Assembly: GCA_934271525.1 (NCBI GenBank) | Contig: CAKQRL010000003.1 | Span: 86,963 to 150,962, forward strand | Direction: 5' to 3' | Source: an uncultured Rhodocyclaceae bacterium | Lineage (GTDB): Bacteria > Pseudomonadota > Gammaproteobacteria > Burkholderiales > Rhodocyclaceae | Length of the DNA: 64,000 bases | Part shown: positions 51,761-60,458 of the stretch, in pieces | Layout of the letters: every line of letters begins with the position of its first letter | Position numbering within the stretch: the first letter of the stretch is position 1 | Position numbers and translations under genes: made by a program | The notes under the pieces: generated by a model | The model's database searches: none | What the model saw: only the letters and a program-made list of their open reading frames with translations | What the model was told of the DNA's origin: nothing

Positions 51761-52179
51761 TAACCCAATTCATCTTGCGTGGCAAAAGAAATGTTGGGCA
51801 GCCCTGCATCTTGGGCGGCTTGCATAACGTCAATCACGCGTTGATGCGCGGTTTTGGCATCCGCATTGATCACCACAATTGGTTGCGCGCGATTTTGTGC
51901 CGCGTGCCGCAGAGCGCTTGCCAAATCTTCATTGGCAATGGCTTTCATTGCCACCGAATCAATGGTAATTTCGCCATTTTCTGTGATGATGACGTTGATG
52001 TTTTTGTCGTCTTCTTCTTGGCGTTCGGCTTGCGCGGTAGGCAAATTGATTTCAATGCCTGAAAAACGTGAATATGTGGTGGTCAACATCAAAAAAATGA
52101 TAATCACCAACAACACGTCAATCAAGGGCACCAAATTGATTTCAGGCTCTTCGCGCTCAAAGCCTTTGCGAAAATTCAT
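51760..52179 (-). CDS. exbD: Biopolymer transport protein ExbD/TolR type
   Basis: A 139-residue protein with one N-terminal membrane helix (about 15-37) carrying the proton-relay Asp in LVPLIDVLLVIIIFLM, then a periplasmic domain. It works with the gene at 52176 to power TonB or Tol. It overlaps that gene by ATGA. No tonB or tolA is adjacent, so the partner is unknown; association with lpxK is common. Confidence 0.88.
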   Translation of the reverse strand: MNFRKGFEREEPEINLVPLIDVLLVIIIFLMLTTTYSRFSGIEINLPTAQAERQEEDDKNINVIITENGEITIDSVAMKAIANEDLASALRHAAQNRAQPIVVINADAKTAHQRVIDVMQAAQDAGLPNISFATQDELG

Positions 52180-52787
52180 GCCTCGCTCCCTGAGCCATGC
52201 GTGTATTCAACCAATTTCATTGCTTGTTGTTGCATAGCCACCACAAAGCCATCCACCTTCGCGCGAAAATACCGCCAAAAAATCATACTGGGGATGGCAA
52301 TCAAAATCCCAAAACCCGTGTTATAAAGCGCAACCGAAATGCCGTGCGCCAACTGAGCAGGATTGCCTGTGCCGGGCGCTTGTGAGCCAAAAATTTCAAT
52401 CATCCCAACAACCGTTCCAAACAAACCCATCAAAGGGCTAATAGAAGCAATGGTGCCAAGCGTTGTTAAATAACGGTTTAACTCGTGCGCCACCGATGAA
52501 CCGGCTTCTTCCAAGGCATCGGTTAAGGCTTCGCGTGTGCCTTTAACATTTCTTAAACCGGCTGCCAACACGTGCCCCAAAGGAGAAGATTTTTCCAACT
52601 CGCCGATTAAAGCGGTGTTGTCTTGGCGTTTTTTGTAGTTGGTCAGCGCGTATTTTAATAAGCCTTCGGGAATAATTTTATCAGCGCGCAAGGCATACAA
52701 ACGCTCAAAAATTAAAGCCAGCGCAATGATGGAGGCAAATAACAAAGGCCAAATTGGCCAGCCTGCTGCGGCAATGATGGAAAACAT
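52176..52787 (-). CDS. exbB: MotA/TolQ/ExbB proton channel protein
   Basis: A 203-residue membrane protein with three helices. FERLYALRADKIIP after helix 1 and the block LGTIASISPLMGLFGTVVGMIEIF are family signatures, then GISVALYNTGFGILIAIPSM. First gene of the exbB-exbD-lpxK-trm112 operon. It diverges from tamA over 90 bases with a half repeat. Confidence 0.92.
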   Translation of the reverse strand: MFSIIAAAGWPIWPLLFASIIALALIFERLYALRADKIIPEGLLKYALTNYKKRQDNTALIGELEKSSPLGHVLAAGLRNVKGTREALTDALEEAGSSVAHELNRYLTTLGTIASISPLMGLFGTVVGMIEIFGSQAPGTGNPAQLAHGISVALYNTGFGILIAIPSMIFWRYFRAKVDGFVVAMQQQAMKLVEYTHGSGSEA

Positions 52788-52837
52788 AAAAATCCTTATC
52801 GTTAAAATCGTGTATTTTGCCTTTTTTTTAACGATTT

Positions 52838-52849
52838 TCCACGGTCTAC
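52838..52849 (-). repeat. Variant half repeat element before tamA
   Basis: TCCACGGTCTAC (one mismatch) with GTAAAATTTTTTTTAAAA after it, in the exbB/tamA divergent region. Confidence 0.75.
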
Positions 52850-52877
52850 GTAAAATTTTTTTTAAAATAGCGCCCTT

Positions 52878-54569
52878 ATGAAACGCGCTTGTCTCTTTTT
52901 TCTCACTTTAATTTTGTGCGGCAGTGTGCATAGCGCGCTGGTATTGGAAGGCGATGATGAGGCAATTCGCCTTTTAAAACCTTATTTGCCCACCAATGCC
53001 AAACGTTCGCAATACCGCATTTTGGCAAACGATATTTTGGCAACCGAAGGTTATTTTTCCCCCACAATTACATTCAAACGCCAAGGCGATCGCGACTTAA
53101 AAATGACCGTAACCTTAGGCAAACGCGTGAAAGTGGCGCTTGCAATGATTGAAATTGTGGATGAAAACAACCGCTCAATGACCGAAGATGAAAAAGCGCC
53201 ATTTTTAAAAGACTGGGCATTAAAGGAAGGCACGTATTTTCGGCAAGACTTGTGGTCTAGCGGCAAACAAGCAATTTTAAGTGCTTTGATTAGCCGCCAC
53301 TGGGCAGATGCCAAACTCGTCAACAGCTTTGCCGATGTGAGTTTGGAAGATTCATCCGTTCGGCTTTATTTGGTTTATGAAACTGGTCCCAAATACAAAA
53401 TGGGCGAGATGACCGTTGAAGGTTTGTATCGTTACTCGCCAAAAGTTGTTGAGCGCTACCACACCACCCTTTTAAAAAACGAACCTTATAACGTTAATGC
53501 CATCACCAATTTTCAAAACGCCTTGCAATCATCGCCCTATTTTGGCAACGCCCGAATCACAACCCATCAAGAAAACGCCACCGACATTTTGGATGAAAAC
53601 GGCAAGCCAACTGGCCAAAAAATTCTTCCTTTTTCCTTAAAAGTAACGGAACGCCCCGCACATATTTTTGGTGCGGGTATCGGTTACAGCACCAACACGG
53701 GCACGCGCGTGGAAGGACAATACACCACGGCGAATTTTTTAAATCAAGCCTTGGCGTTAGAGAGCGCCTTGCGCTTGGAAGAAAAGCAACAAGCGATTAT
53801 GGCGGACGTGTTTTTTCTGCCGCGCCCGAATCAACACCAAATGGGTGTTGGCACCATCATTGAAAATAGCCGCATTGAAGGTTTAAAAATCCTGCGCTAC
53901 GCAGCCGGTGTGCAAGACGTTTGGACAAAGAACAACATTGAACGCAAACTTTCCATCACTTGGCAAAAAGAACGTTGGCGCGCAAGCAGCAGCGGTTTGG
54001 TGCATCACGCGCACGCATTGGCACCCGGTTTTCAATGGACGTGGCGCAAACCGCAAGCCCTTTTTCACGGTTTTGTGTTTCAAGTGAATGCGGATGTGGC
54101 ATCCAAAAATTTTGCATCCAAACAAGACTTTGCGCGGCTTTATCTGCGCGGGCAACATTTTTTAAACGTCTCTGCCAAAAACCAACTGATTTTGCGCTAC
54201 GACTTGGGGCGAACTTTTTCAAAAAGCAAAGAAGGCGTGCCGCAGGAATATTTGTTTCGCACAGGCGGCACGGGTAGCATCAGAGGTTACACCTACAAAA
54301 GCTTGGGCGCCAAAGAAGGCACTGCCACCATTGGTGCAAAAAACCTTACCGTGGCAAGTGCGGAATGGATACATTGGTTGACCGACCAATGGGGCGTTGC
54401 CGCCTTTGTGGACACGGGCAATGCGTGGGATAACAAAATAGATTTACACACGGGCGCAGGTTTTGGCGCAAGGTGGAAGAGCCCCGCTGGCCCTTTGGGC
54501 ATTGACCTTGCCTACGGCTTTAAAGAAAAAGACATTGAACTGCACTTTGCCTTAAATATTCCGTTTTAA
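52878..54569 (+). CDS. tamA: TamA-type Omp85 outer-membrane protein
   Basis: A 563-residue Omp85 protein. After a signal peptide (FFLTLILCGSVHSA) come POTRA domains (about 22-260; KMGEMTVEGLYRYSPKVVE is the third), then a 16-strand barrel with RTGGTGSIRGYTYKSLG (the conserved lid-lock RGY) and the terminal VDTGNAWD and FALNIPF. TamA works with TamB in lipid and autotransporter handling. No tamB follows; instead repeats and rph. Confidence 0.88.
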   Translation: MKRACLFFLTLILCGSVHSALVLEGDDEAIRLLKPYLPTNAKRSQYRILANDILATEGYFSPTITFKRQGDRDLKMTVTLGKRVKVALAMIEIVDENNRSMTEDEKAPFLKDWALKEGTYFRQDLWSSGKQAILSALISRHWADAKLVNSFADVSLEDSSVRLYLVYETGPKYKMGEMTVEGLYRYSPKVVERYHTTLLKNEPYNVNAITNFQNALQSSPYFGNARITTHQENATDILDENGKPTGQKILPFSLKVTERPAHIFGAGIGYSTNTGTRVEGQYTTANFLNQALALESALRLEEKQQAIMADVFFLPRPNQHQMGVGTIIENSRIEGLKILRYAAGVQDVWTKNNIERKLSITWQKERWRASSSGLVHHAHALAPGFQWTWRKPQALFHGFVFQVNADVASKNFASKQDFARLYLRGQHFLNVSAKNQLILRYDLGRTFSKSKEGVPQEYLFRTGGTGSIRGYTYKSLGAKEGTATIGAKNLTVASAEWIHWLTDQWGVAAFVDTGNAWDNKIDLHTGAGFGARWKSPAGPLGIDLAYGFKEKDIELHFALNIPF

Positions 54570-54578
54570 ATCCAAAAA

Positions 54579-54629
54579 TCCACGGTAAACAAAAATTTTT
54601 TTTGAAAAAAATAAAACGTTGACCGTGGA
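54579..54629. repeat. Full palindromic repeat element
   Basis: Cores at 54579-54590 and 54618-54629, 39 bp apart, T8-G-A7 centre, nine bases after the tamA stop. Confidence 0.95.
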
Positions 54630-54735
54630 AAATCACGCTTAAAATAATCTTTTTTTCGCCGTTTTTGCCCAAAATCTGCCAAATATGCGGCATTAAAATT
54701 ATGGTGTGTGCCGCATTGCATCGGCAACGCCGCTG

Positions 54736-54771
54736 AACACGGTAAACGTGATTTTTTTAGTTTACCGTGGA
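54736..54771. repeat. Short, worn repeat element
   Basis: Left arm AACACGGTAAAC (two mismatches, 54736-54747) and right core GTTTACCGTGGA (54760-54771), 24 bp apart, T7 centre, just before rph. Confidence 0.8.
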
Positions 54772-54813
54772 TTTTTATTTTCTTAAAATCGTTGATTTTT
54801 AAGGCGAATAAAA

Positions 54814-55533
54814 ATGATTCAACGTTTTAATAACCGTGCGGAAGATGCCTTACGACCTGTCAAAATCACGCCGCATTTTATTGCCTCGCCCGAAGGTGCT
54901 GTTTTAATTGAATGCGGTAAAACGCGCGTGTTGTGTTGCGCCACTGTTGAAAAATCCTTACCGCCGTGGCTTGTTGCCCAAAACAAACACCACGGGTGGA
55001 TTACCGCCGAATACGCCATGTTGCCGCGCGCCACCTTAAAGCGCACACGCAGAGCCGCCAACGGCAGAAGCCAAGAAATTCAACGTTTAATTGCGCGCAG
55101 TTTGCGCGCCGCCTTTGATTTAAACAAAATGCAAGGCTTTCAAATTTTGCTTGATTGCGACGTTTTGGAAGCCGATGGCGGCACGCGTTGCGCTTCCATT
55201 TGCGGGGCTTTTGTGGCGGCGCAAATCGCCATCGCCAAACTCATTAAAACGGGCGAAATCGCAGAAAATCCCACGCGGGGGTTGCTCTCTGCCGTGTCGG
55301 TGGGCATTGTTAAAAACACACCATTGTTGGACTTGGACTACACCGAAGATGCCGCCTGCGACACGGATATGAATGTTGTAATGCTCAACAACAAAATCGT
55401 GGAAATTCAAGGCACAGCAGAAGGTGCGCCCTTTTCGCATGAAGAATTAAACACGCTTTTATTGCTCGCCGAAAAAGGCAATGCGGAATTACAAAAAATG
55501 CTTTTTTCCACGGTCAACGCAGAAAAAATTTGA
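54814..55533 (+). CDS. rph: Ribonuclease PH
   Basis: Phosphorolytic 3'-5' exoribonuclease for tRNA 3' maturation. It is 239 residues. Core motifs AEYAMLPRAT, RTRRAANGRSQEIQRLI, CDVLEADGGTR and LDYTEDAACDTDMNVV are intact. AAGGCG precedes ATG 54814. The last residues FSTVNAEKI are encoded by the left core and centre of repeat element 55507-55557, replacing the usual family C-terminus. Confidence 0.96.
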   Translation: MIQRFNNRAEDALRPVKITPHFIASPEGAVLIECGKTRVLCCATVEKSLPPWLVAQNKHHGWITAEYAMLPRATLKRTRRAANGRSQEIQRLIARSLRAAFDLNKMQGFQILLDCDVLEADGGTRCASICGAFVAAQIAIAKLIKTGEIAENPTRGLLSAVSVGIVKNTPLLDLDYTEDAACDTDMNVVMLNNKIVEIQGTAEGAPFSHEELNTLLLLAEKGNAELQKMLFSTVNAEKI

Positions 55534-55557
55534 AATTTTTTGGGCGTTTACCGTGGA
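55507..55557. repeat. Full repeat element overlapping the rph 3' end
   Basis: Cores at 55507-55518 and 55546-55557, 39 bp apart. The left half is translated as FSTVNAEKI of RNase PH, and the rph stop (55531-55533) lies in the centre. Confidence 0.95.
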
Positions 55558-55593
55558 AAATCAAAATGTTAAACGATCAAACGTAGAGAGGTA

Positions 55594-55602
55594 ACCGCAC
55601 TT
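55594..55602 (-). other. Match to the Haemophilus-type uptake core AAGTGCGGT
   Basis: On plus ACCGCACTT, the complement of the Pasteurellaceae Hin-type uptake core, in the strip between rph and the M.HinfI-like gene. One such 9-mer is expected about every 130 kb per both strands by chance, so alone this is weak. Confidence 0.4.
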
Positions 55603-55657
55603 TTGATTTTTACGCACAATTTTTATTGCTTTATTATTTTTTTCTATTAAATAAAAT

Positions 55658-55669
55658 TCCACGGCGAAC
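55658..55669 (-). repeat. Variant half repeat element after the methyltransferase
   Basis: TCCACGGCGAAC on plus (two changes), at the 3' border of the methyltransferase gene, with A/T centre on its gene side. Confidence 0.7.
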
Positions 55670-56733
55670 TAATTATTTTTTTTAAAATAACGGTAGCGCA
55701 GTGTGTTTAAAGAAATTAGTTGGTCGCTTTCTAAAATATAAAAATAATCCCAACCATTATGATTGGTTTTGTTTAAATGTTTTGCTGCCATTTTGTGAAT
55801 GCTTAAAATATTTTTGCCATCGTCTATTTTATCATTTTTTAAAATACCAATTATTTCTTTTTTTGAATTAAAAAAACTTTGATTTTCTTTTAAAAAACCT
55901 TTATTTTTTAATTCTAAAATAGAAACACGAGGCGGTTTTGTTTCTAAATTTTCAATTGATTTTAAAAAAAATTCATCCTTTTGAATATTTGCAATTCTTT
56001 TTTCTGCCGCTTGAATATATTCTTCATTTTGTTCAATGCCAAAAAAATGTCGACCAAGTTTTTTAGCCACAGCGCCAGTTGTGCCCGTGCCAAAAAATGG
56101 GTCTAAAATTAAATCATTTTGTTTGGTGCTGGATACAATCACTTTTTCTAATAATTTTTCAGGTTTTTGTGTGGAATGAATTTTTTGACCTTGATGATTT
56201 TTTAAGCGTTCATTGCCAATGCAAATGCCGATATGCCACACGCTTTTTTCTTGTTTGTTTTCATTTAAAAATTTCATTGTTTTGTAATTAAAAGTGTATT
56301 TTGCATTTTTATTTTTGGCACACCAAATTAATGTTTCGTGTGCATTGCAAAAACGTGTGCCTTTAAAATTCGGAACGGGATTATTTTTATGCCAAATCAC
56401 ATCATTTAAAATCCAAAATCCCAAATTTTGCATGAAATAACCGATTCTAAATATATTTTGAAAAGAACCAATCACCCAAATGCTGCCATTGTTTTTTAAA
56501 ATGCGGCGGCATTCTTTTAACCAATTGAAACAAAATTGATCGTAATCTTCAAAAGAATTAAATTTGTCCCAAGCATCTTCTACGCCTGAAAATTTTTCGC
56601 CATTGGTGCGCAACAATGCGCCTTCGGTTTGCATAAAATAAGGCGGGTCGGCAAAAATTAAATCCACACTTTCGCTGGGCAATGTTTTTAAAATTTCAAG
56701 GCAGTTGCCTTTTAAAATGCGGTTTTTTTCCAT
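55669..56733 (-). CDS. Adenine-N6 DNA methyltransferase, M.HinfI/CcrM type
   Basis: A 354-residue beta-class methyltransferase. DPPY motif IFADPPYFMQTEG (about 29-41) precedes the AdoMet motif DPFFGTGTTGAVAKKLGR (about 215-232), the beta order. WVIGSFQNIFRIGYFMQNLG and HSTQKPEKLL are as in M.HinfI and CcrM, and the C-terminal RAMA-like domain has NHNGWDYFY. Both relatives methylate GANTC, so that target is inferred. No restriction gene is adjacent, so it may be an orphan. It is more AT-rich than its neighbours and bracketed by repeat elements, which suggests transfer. Confidence 0.85.
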   Translation of the reverse strand: MEKNRILKGNCLEILKTLPSESVDLIFADPPYFMQTEGALLRTNGEKFSGVEDAWDKFNSFEDYDQFCFNWLKECRRILKNNGSIWVIGSFQNIFRIGYFMQNLGFWILNDVIWHKNNPVPNFKGTRFCNAHETLIWCAKNKNAKYTFNYKTMKFLNENKQEKSVWHIGICIGNERLKNHQGQKIHSTQKPEKLLEKVIVSSTKQNDLILDPFFGTGTTGAVAKKLGRHFFGIEQNEEYIQAAEKRIANIQKDEFFLKSIENLETKPPRVSILELKNKGFLKENQSFFNSKKEIIGILKNDKIDDGKNILSIHKMAAKHLNKTNHNGWDYFYILESDQLISLNTLRYRYFKKNN

Positions 56734-56747
56734 TTTAAAAAGGGTTT

Positions 56748-56797
56748 TCCACGGTCAACTTTCAAAAATTTTGAAAAAAAATGCGGTTGACCGTGGA
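56748..56797. repeat. Full palindromic repeat element
   Basis: Cores at 56748-56759 and 56786-56797, 38 bp apart, TTTTG-A8 centre, between yidC and the methyltransferase gene. The right core is followed by T7. Confidence 0.95.
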
Positions 56798-56802
56798 TTT
56801 TT

Positions 56803-58500
56803 TTAAGAATCATTGGCGGCTTTGGGCGGTTTTGCCAAATGTTCATAATGGCGCGTGATGTGCCATTGTTGCGCAATAGACAAAATGTTATTGACCACCC
56901 AATAAAGCACCAAACCCGATGGAAAAAACAAAAACATAATGCCAAAAGCAAAAGGCATAATCATCATCACCTTGGCTTGCACAGGGTCGGTGGGCGCGGG
57001 ATTGAGCTTCATTTGCAACACCATTGAAGCAATCATAATGATGGGCAAAATAAAATACGGGTCGGGTGCTGCCAAATCGGTAATCCAGCCGAGCCACGGC
57101 GCACCGCGCATTTCAACGGCGCCAAGCAAAACCCAATAAAGCGCAATAAAAACCGGAATTTGCACCAAAATCGGCAAACAACCGCCCAAAGGATTGATTT
57201 TTTCCGTTTGGTAAAGATTCATCATTTCGCGATTCATCGCGGCGCGGTCATTGGCGTAACGTTCGCGAATTTGCGTTAGGCGCGGCGTAATCACGCGCAT
57301 TTTGGCCATGGATTTATACGATGCGGCAGAAAGCGGAAAAAACACCGCTTTGATTAACACGGTTAAAACAATAATAGACCAACCCCAGTTGCCCACCAAA
57401 GAATAAATGGCTTCTAACAGCCAAAAAATTGGCGCGGCAATCATCGTGAGCCAGCCGTAATCCACCACAAGCGGCAGTTGCGGATGCAGTTTTTCTAAGC
57501 GCGATTGCACTTGTGGGCCCACATAAAGCGGCATTTCAATTTGCGCTTTTTCGCCCGCTTTTAAGGGAGTGATGGGCGTAATAAAACCTGCGCGAAAAAC
57601 ATTGCTGTTATCCAATTTTTTCATATAAAACTCGCGCGCCACATTGCTTTGCGGCACCCACGCGGCAACAAAATAATGCTGCACCAAAGCCAACCAGCCG
57701 TTGTTTGCGGTTTTGGTGAATTTGGCGGAATTGTCGGCAATATCGGAAAAATCAATTTTTTGGTATTTGTCTTCATCCGTATAAATTGCTGGCCCCGTGA
57801 AGGTGGACATAAAACGCTCACCTTCTGGCGCGGAATTGTCGCGCAAAAGTTGGTAATACGCTTGAAGGTTAGTAAGCGGCGCATCGCTTAAATTTTCAAT
57901 TTGCCAAGCGGTTTGAATGCGGTAGTCGCCTTTTGTAAAAGTTAAAATTTTGCGCACTTTGAGGTTGGAAGGGGTTTGTGCTTCTAGCACCAAACGGATT
58001 TGATTTTGCCCATCCGCCAAGGTTAAAGATTCAGAATCAATGCGTTTAAAAAGCGTTTTGTGGGTTGGCAAATTGTTGCCGATTAAGCCACTTTGCGCGG
58101 CGTAATGCCGTTTGGGGTCAAAATAATGGTAAGGCTGCGTGGGGTCATTTTGTTCTTGGTAATTTTTTAAAAACAAATCCACCAATGAGCCGCCTTCCAA
58201 GGAAATTGTGGCGCGGTAAAGGTCGGTTTCCACGGTCAACGTGGAATTTTTTTCAAAATGCGTGGCAGACGCATCAACTTCATCAAGCGGCGTTAAAGGC
58301 AATTCGCCGTTTGATTCGCCCTTGAAAGTTTGAGAAGCGCTGGGCGCATCGTTCATTAAAGCCGCATTGGGTTGAACAGTGCCGCTTTGCGCTGCCGCCG
58401 TTGGTGCTTTGGGCGGGTTTTTGTAATAGAGCCAATTTTGCCAAAGCAAATAAGCGGAAAAAAAGAAAATACACAAAAGAACCAAACGACGCGTATCCAT
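56803..58500 (-). CDS. yidC: Membrane protein insertase YidC
   Basis: A 565-residue insertase. N-terminal helix, large periplasmic P1 domain (about 60-345), then five core helices with NWGWSIIVLTVLIKAVFFPL, MNLYQTEKINPLGGCLPIL and FPSGLVLYWVVNNILSIAQQ. Repeat core 58229-58240 is translated in P1 as TLTVET just before DLYRATIS, where homologues have a similar VETD, so the core was absorbed without harm. Follows yidD by six bases. Confidence 0.96.
   Translation of the reverse strand: MDTRRLVLLCIFFFSAYLLWQNWLYYKNPPKAPTAAAQSGTVQPNAALMNDAPSASQTFKGESNGELPLTPLDEVDASATHFEKNSTLTVETDLYRATISLEGGSLVDLFLKNYQEQNDPTQPYHYFDPKRHYAAQSGLIGNNLPTHKTLFKRIDSESLTLADGQNQIRLVLEAQTPSNLKVRKILTFTKGDYRIQTAWQIENLSDAPLTNLQAYYQLLRDNSAPEGERFMSTFTGPAIYTDEDKYQKIDFSDIADNSAKFTKTANNGWLALVQHYFVAAWVPQSNVAREFYMKKLDNSNVFRAGFITPITPLKAGEKAQIEMPLYVGPQVQSRLEKLHPQLPLVVDYGWLTMIAAPIFWLLEAIYSLVGNWGWSIIVLTVLIKAVFFPLSAASYKSMAKMRVITPRLTQIRERYANDRAAMNREMMNLYQTEKINPLGGCLPILVQIPVFIALYWVLLGAVEMRGAPWLGWITDLAAPDPYFILPIIMIASMVLQMKLNPAPTDPVQAKVMMIMPFAFGIMFLFFPSGLVLYWVVNNILSIAQQWHITRHYEHLAKPPKAANDS
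58229..58240 (-). repeat. Repeat core inside yidC
   Basis: On plus TCCACGGTCAAC then GTGGAATTTTTTTCAAAA, the same half as at 28159. It encodes NSTLTVET in the periplasmic domain. Confidence 0.9.
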
Positions 58501-58506
58501 ATTTTT

Positions 58507-58719
58507 TTATTTTAAAGGGTCAAAACCGCCTTTACAAAAAGGCTGACAACGGCAAATGCGCCAAAATGAGCGTTTGAGTCCTTGCCAAAAACCATATTTT
58601 TCAAAGGCTTGCAGCGCATAAACCGAACAAGAAGGATAAAAACGACAATGATTGCCCAACAAAGGGCTAATGGCAATTTGGTAAAAACGAATCAACGCAA
58701 CGGCAAGGCGGTTCATCAT
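58507..58719 (-). CDS. yidD: Membrane protein insertion factor YidD
   Basis: A 70-residue protein. RFYQIAISPLLGNHCRFYPS and CSVYALQAFEKYG, then RICRCQPFCKGGFDP are the YidD signature (conserved Cys). It aids YidC insertion. It overlaps rnpA by ATGA. Confidence 0.95.
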   Translation of the reverse strand: MMNRLAVALIRFYQIAISPLLGNHCRFYPSCSVYALQAFEKYGFWQGLKRSFWRICRCQPFCKGGFDPLK

Positions 58720-59057
58720 TGAAGTTGTTCAAAAAAGCGTTGAATTTCAAGTTTTAATTCTGCTTTTTGCAATGCTTTTAAACGTGCATTTTTGGGCACA
58801 AAACGCACCACAAAATTCCAACAGGGCAAATGCATTTGGCGGAATAATTCGCGTGTGATGCGTTTGAAACAATTGCGTTCCACCGCGCGTTTTAAACTTT
58901 TTTTAGAAACCACCAAACCCAATTTGGGCAAGCTTTGCGCAGTTTTTTGGTAATGCACATTGACCCATTTTCCCCGCAAAACACGCGATTGTTGGAAAAC
59001 CGCCAAAAATTCGCTGTTTTTCAACAAACGATTTTGGCTGGGAAAACAATTTGCCAC
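58716..59057 (-). CDS. rnpA: Ribonuclease P protein component
   Basis: A 113-residue basic protein that binds the RNase P RNA. LGLVVSKKSLKRAVERNCFKR is the RNR-type motif region. The start is GTG 59057, which directly follows the rpmH stop (TAAGTG). Confidence 0.93.
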   Translation of the reverse strand: MANCFPSQNRLLKNSEFLAVFQQSRVLRGKWVNVHYQKTAQSLPKLGLVVSKKSLKRAVERNCFKRITRELFRQMHLPCWNFVVRFVPKNARLKALQKAELKLEIQRFFEQLQ

Positions 59058-59192
59058 TTAAACAGCCAAACGTTTGCGGCCTTTGGCGCGGCGCGCCGCC
59101 AAAACTGCGCGTCCGCCTTTGGTGCGTGAGCGCACCAAAAAGCCGTGTGTGCGTTTGCGGCGCACAACAGAAGGTTGATAAGTGCGTTTCAT
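59058..59192 (-). CDS. rpmH: 50S ribosomal protein L34
   Basis: A 44-residue protein: MKRTYQPSVVRRKRTHGF, then RSRTKGGRAVLAARRAKGRK and RLAV. AAGGAT precedes ATG 59192. First gene of rpmH-rnpA-yidD-yidC. dnaA, often divergent from rpmH, is not here. Confidence 0.97.
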   Translation of the reverse strand: MKRTYQPSVVRRKRTHGFLVRSRTKGGRAVLAARRAKGRKRLAV

Positions 59193-59225
59193 AATGGATA
59201 TCCTTTTGCTTTAAAAAAATGAGCG

Positions 59226-59254
59226 ATTTAATAATTTTCCAAGCCATTTGTCAA
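59226..59254 (-). promoter_or_regulatory. Sigma-70 promoter of the rpmH operon
   Basis: On minus TTGACA (59254-59249), a 17-base spacer and TTAAAT (59231-59226), about 34 bases before the rpmH ATG. Confidence 0.75.
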
Positions 59255-59321
59255 GATTCAGCCAAGCGGCTTTGATTTTGAAAAGAATTTTTAAATTTTA
59301 AAATTTTCAAAAAAATAAAGC

Positions 59322-59333
59322 GTTGACCGTGGA
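59322..59333 (+). repeat. Half repeat element before hemE
   Basis: GTTGACCGTGGA followed by T7, preceded by AAAATTTTCAAAAAAA. TTGACC here could serve as a -35 box for hemE, but no good -10 lies at 17 bases. Confidence 0.9.
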
Positions 59334-59408
59334 TTTTTTTAAAAAATTTTAAAAAAATGCAGTGCGCAAAGGGCATTGTTAAAATAGGCAATTTTACAAA
59401 AAGAAAGA

Positions 59409-60455
59409 ATGCAAAAAATGGCAAAAAATGAGCGTTTTTTAAAAGTTTTAAAAGGGGAAAAAACCGATTGCACGCCCGTTTGGTTGATGCGTCAAGCTGG
59501 GCGCTATTTGCCCGAATACCGAAAAACGCGCGAAAAAGCAGGCAGTTTTTTAAATTTATGCAAAACGCCCGAATTGGCTTGCGAAGTGACTTTGCAACCC
59601 TTAAAACGCTTTGATTTGGACGCGGCAATTTTGTTTTCCGACATTTTAACCATTCCCGATGCGATGGGTTTGGGGCTTTATTTTTCTGAGGGCGAAGGCC
59701 CACAATTTGAAAAACCTTTGCAAAATGAAAAAGACATTTGGGCGCTGGGCGTGCCAGACCCTTGCGATTCTTTGAATTATGTTTTAAAAGCGGTTTCAAC
59801 CATTAAAAATGCTTTAAACGACAACTTGCCTTTGATTGGCTTTGCGGGCAGCCCTTGGACGCTGGCGTGTTATATGGTGGAAGGCAAAAGTTCGCGTGAT
59901 TTTCAAAAAATCAAAAAAATGCTTTATGCACGCCCTGATTTGCTCAACCATATTTTGGAAAAAACCACAAAAGCCATTGCGCTTTATTTGGAAGCGCAAA
60001 TCCAAGCAGGTGCGGATTGCGTGATGATTTTTGACACGTGGGGCGGCGTTTTGGCTGATGAACATTACGAAATATTTTCATTAAATTGGATGAAAAAAAT
60101 CATCGAGCATTTAAAAAATCTCAACACGCCTTCTATTATTTTTACCAAAGGCGGCGGCTTGTGGCTGGACAAAATGGCACAAAGCGGCGCATCCGCTTTG
60201 GGTTTGGATTGGACCATGAATTTGCAACGTGCTTTTGAACAAGTGGGCAACCAAGTGGCTTTGCAAGGCAATTTGGACCCTGCCATTTTGAATGCGCCGC
60301 TTGAAGTGCTTGAAAAACAAGTGCAACAACTTTTGCGGCAAGTGCCAAAAAACGCGCGCCATATTTTCAATTTGGGGCACGGCATTACGCCCTTGGCAAA
60401 CCCTGAAAATGTGCGTGTGTTGGTGGATTGCGTGCATCAATTTTCAAAAAAATAA
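59409..60455 (+). CDS. hemE: Uroporphyrinogen decarboxylase
   Basis: Decarboxylates uroporphyrinogen III to coproporphyrinogen III in haem synthesis. It is 348 residues. PVWLMRQAGRYLPEYR (substrate-binding Arg) and ILFSDILTIPDAMG (Asp) are intact; GFAGSPWTLACYMVEG and NLGHGI follow. The C-terminus QFSKK and TAA run into the centre of a half repeat, whose core then starts priA. An ATG three codons later is a possible alternative start. Confidence 0.96.
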   Translation: MQKMAKNERFLKVLKGEKTDCTPVWLMRQAGRYLPEYRKTREKAGSFLNLCKTPELACEVTLQPLKRFDLDAAILFSDILTIPDAMGLGLYFSEGEGPQFEKPLQNEKDIWALGVPDPCDSLNYVLKAVSTIKNALNDNLPLIGFAGSPWTLACYMVEGKSSRDFQKIKKMLYARPDLLNHILEKTTKAIALYLEAQIQAGADCVMIFDTWGGVLADEHYEIFSLNWMKKIIEHLKNLNTPSIIFTKGGGLWLDKMAQSGASALGLDWTMNLQRAFEQVGNQVALQGNLDPAILNAPLEVLEKQVQQLLRQVPKNARHIFNLGHGITPLANPENVRVLVDCVHQFSKK

Positions 60456-60458
60456 AAG

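Noticed and set aside
59193..59408. Replication origin beside rpmH
   Set aside because: No dnaA gene and no DnaA boxes (TTATNCACA) seen; hemE lies in that place.
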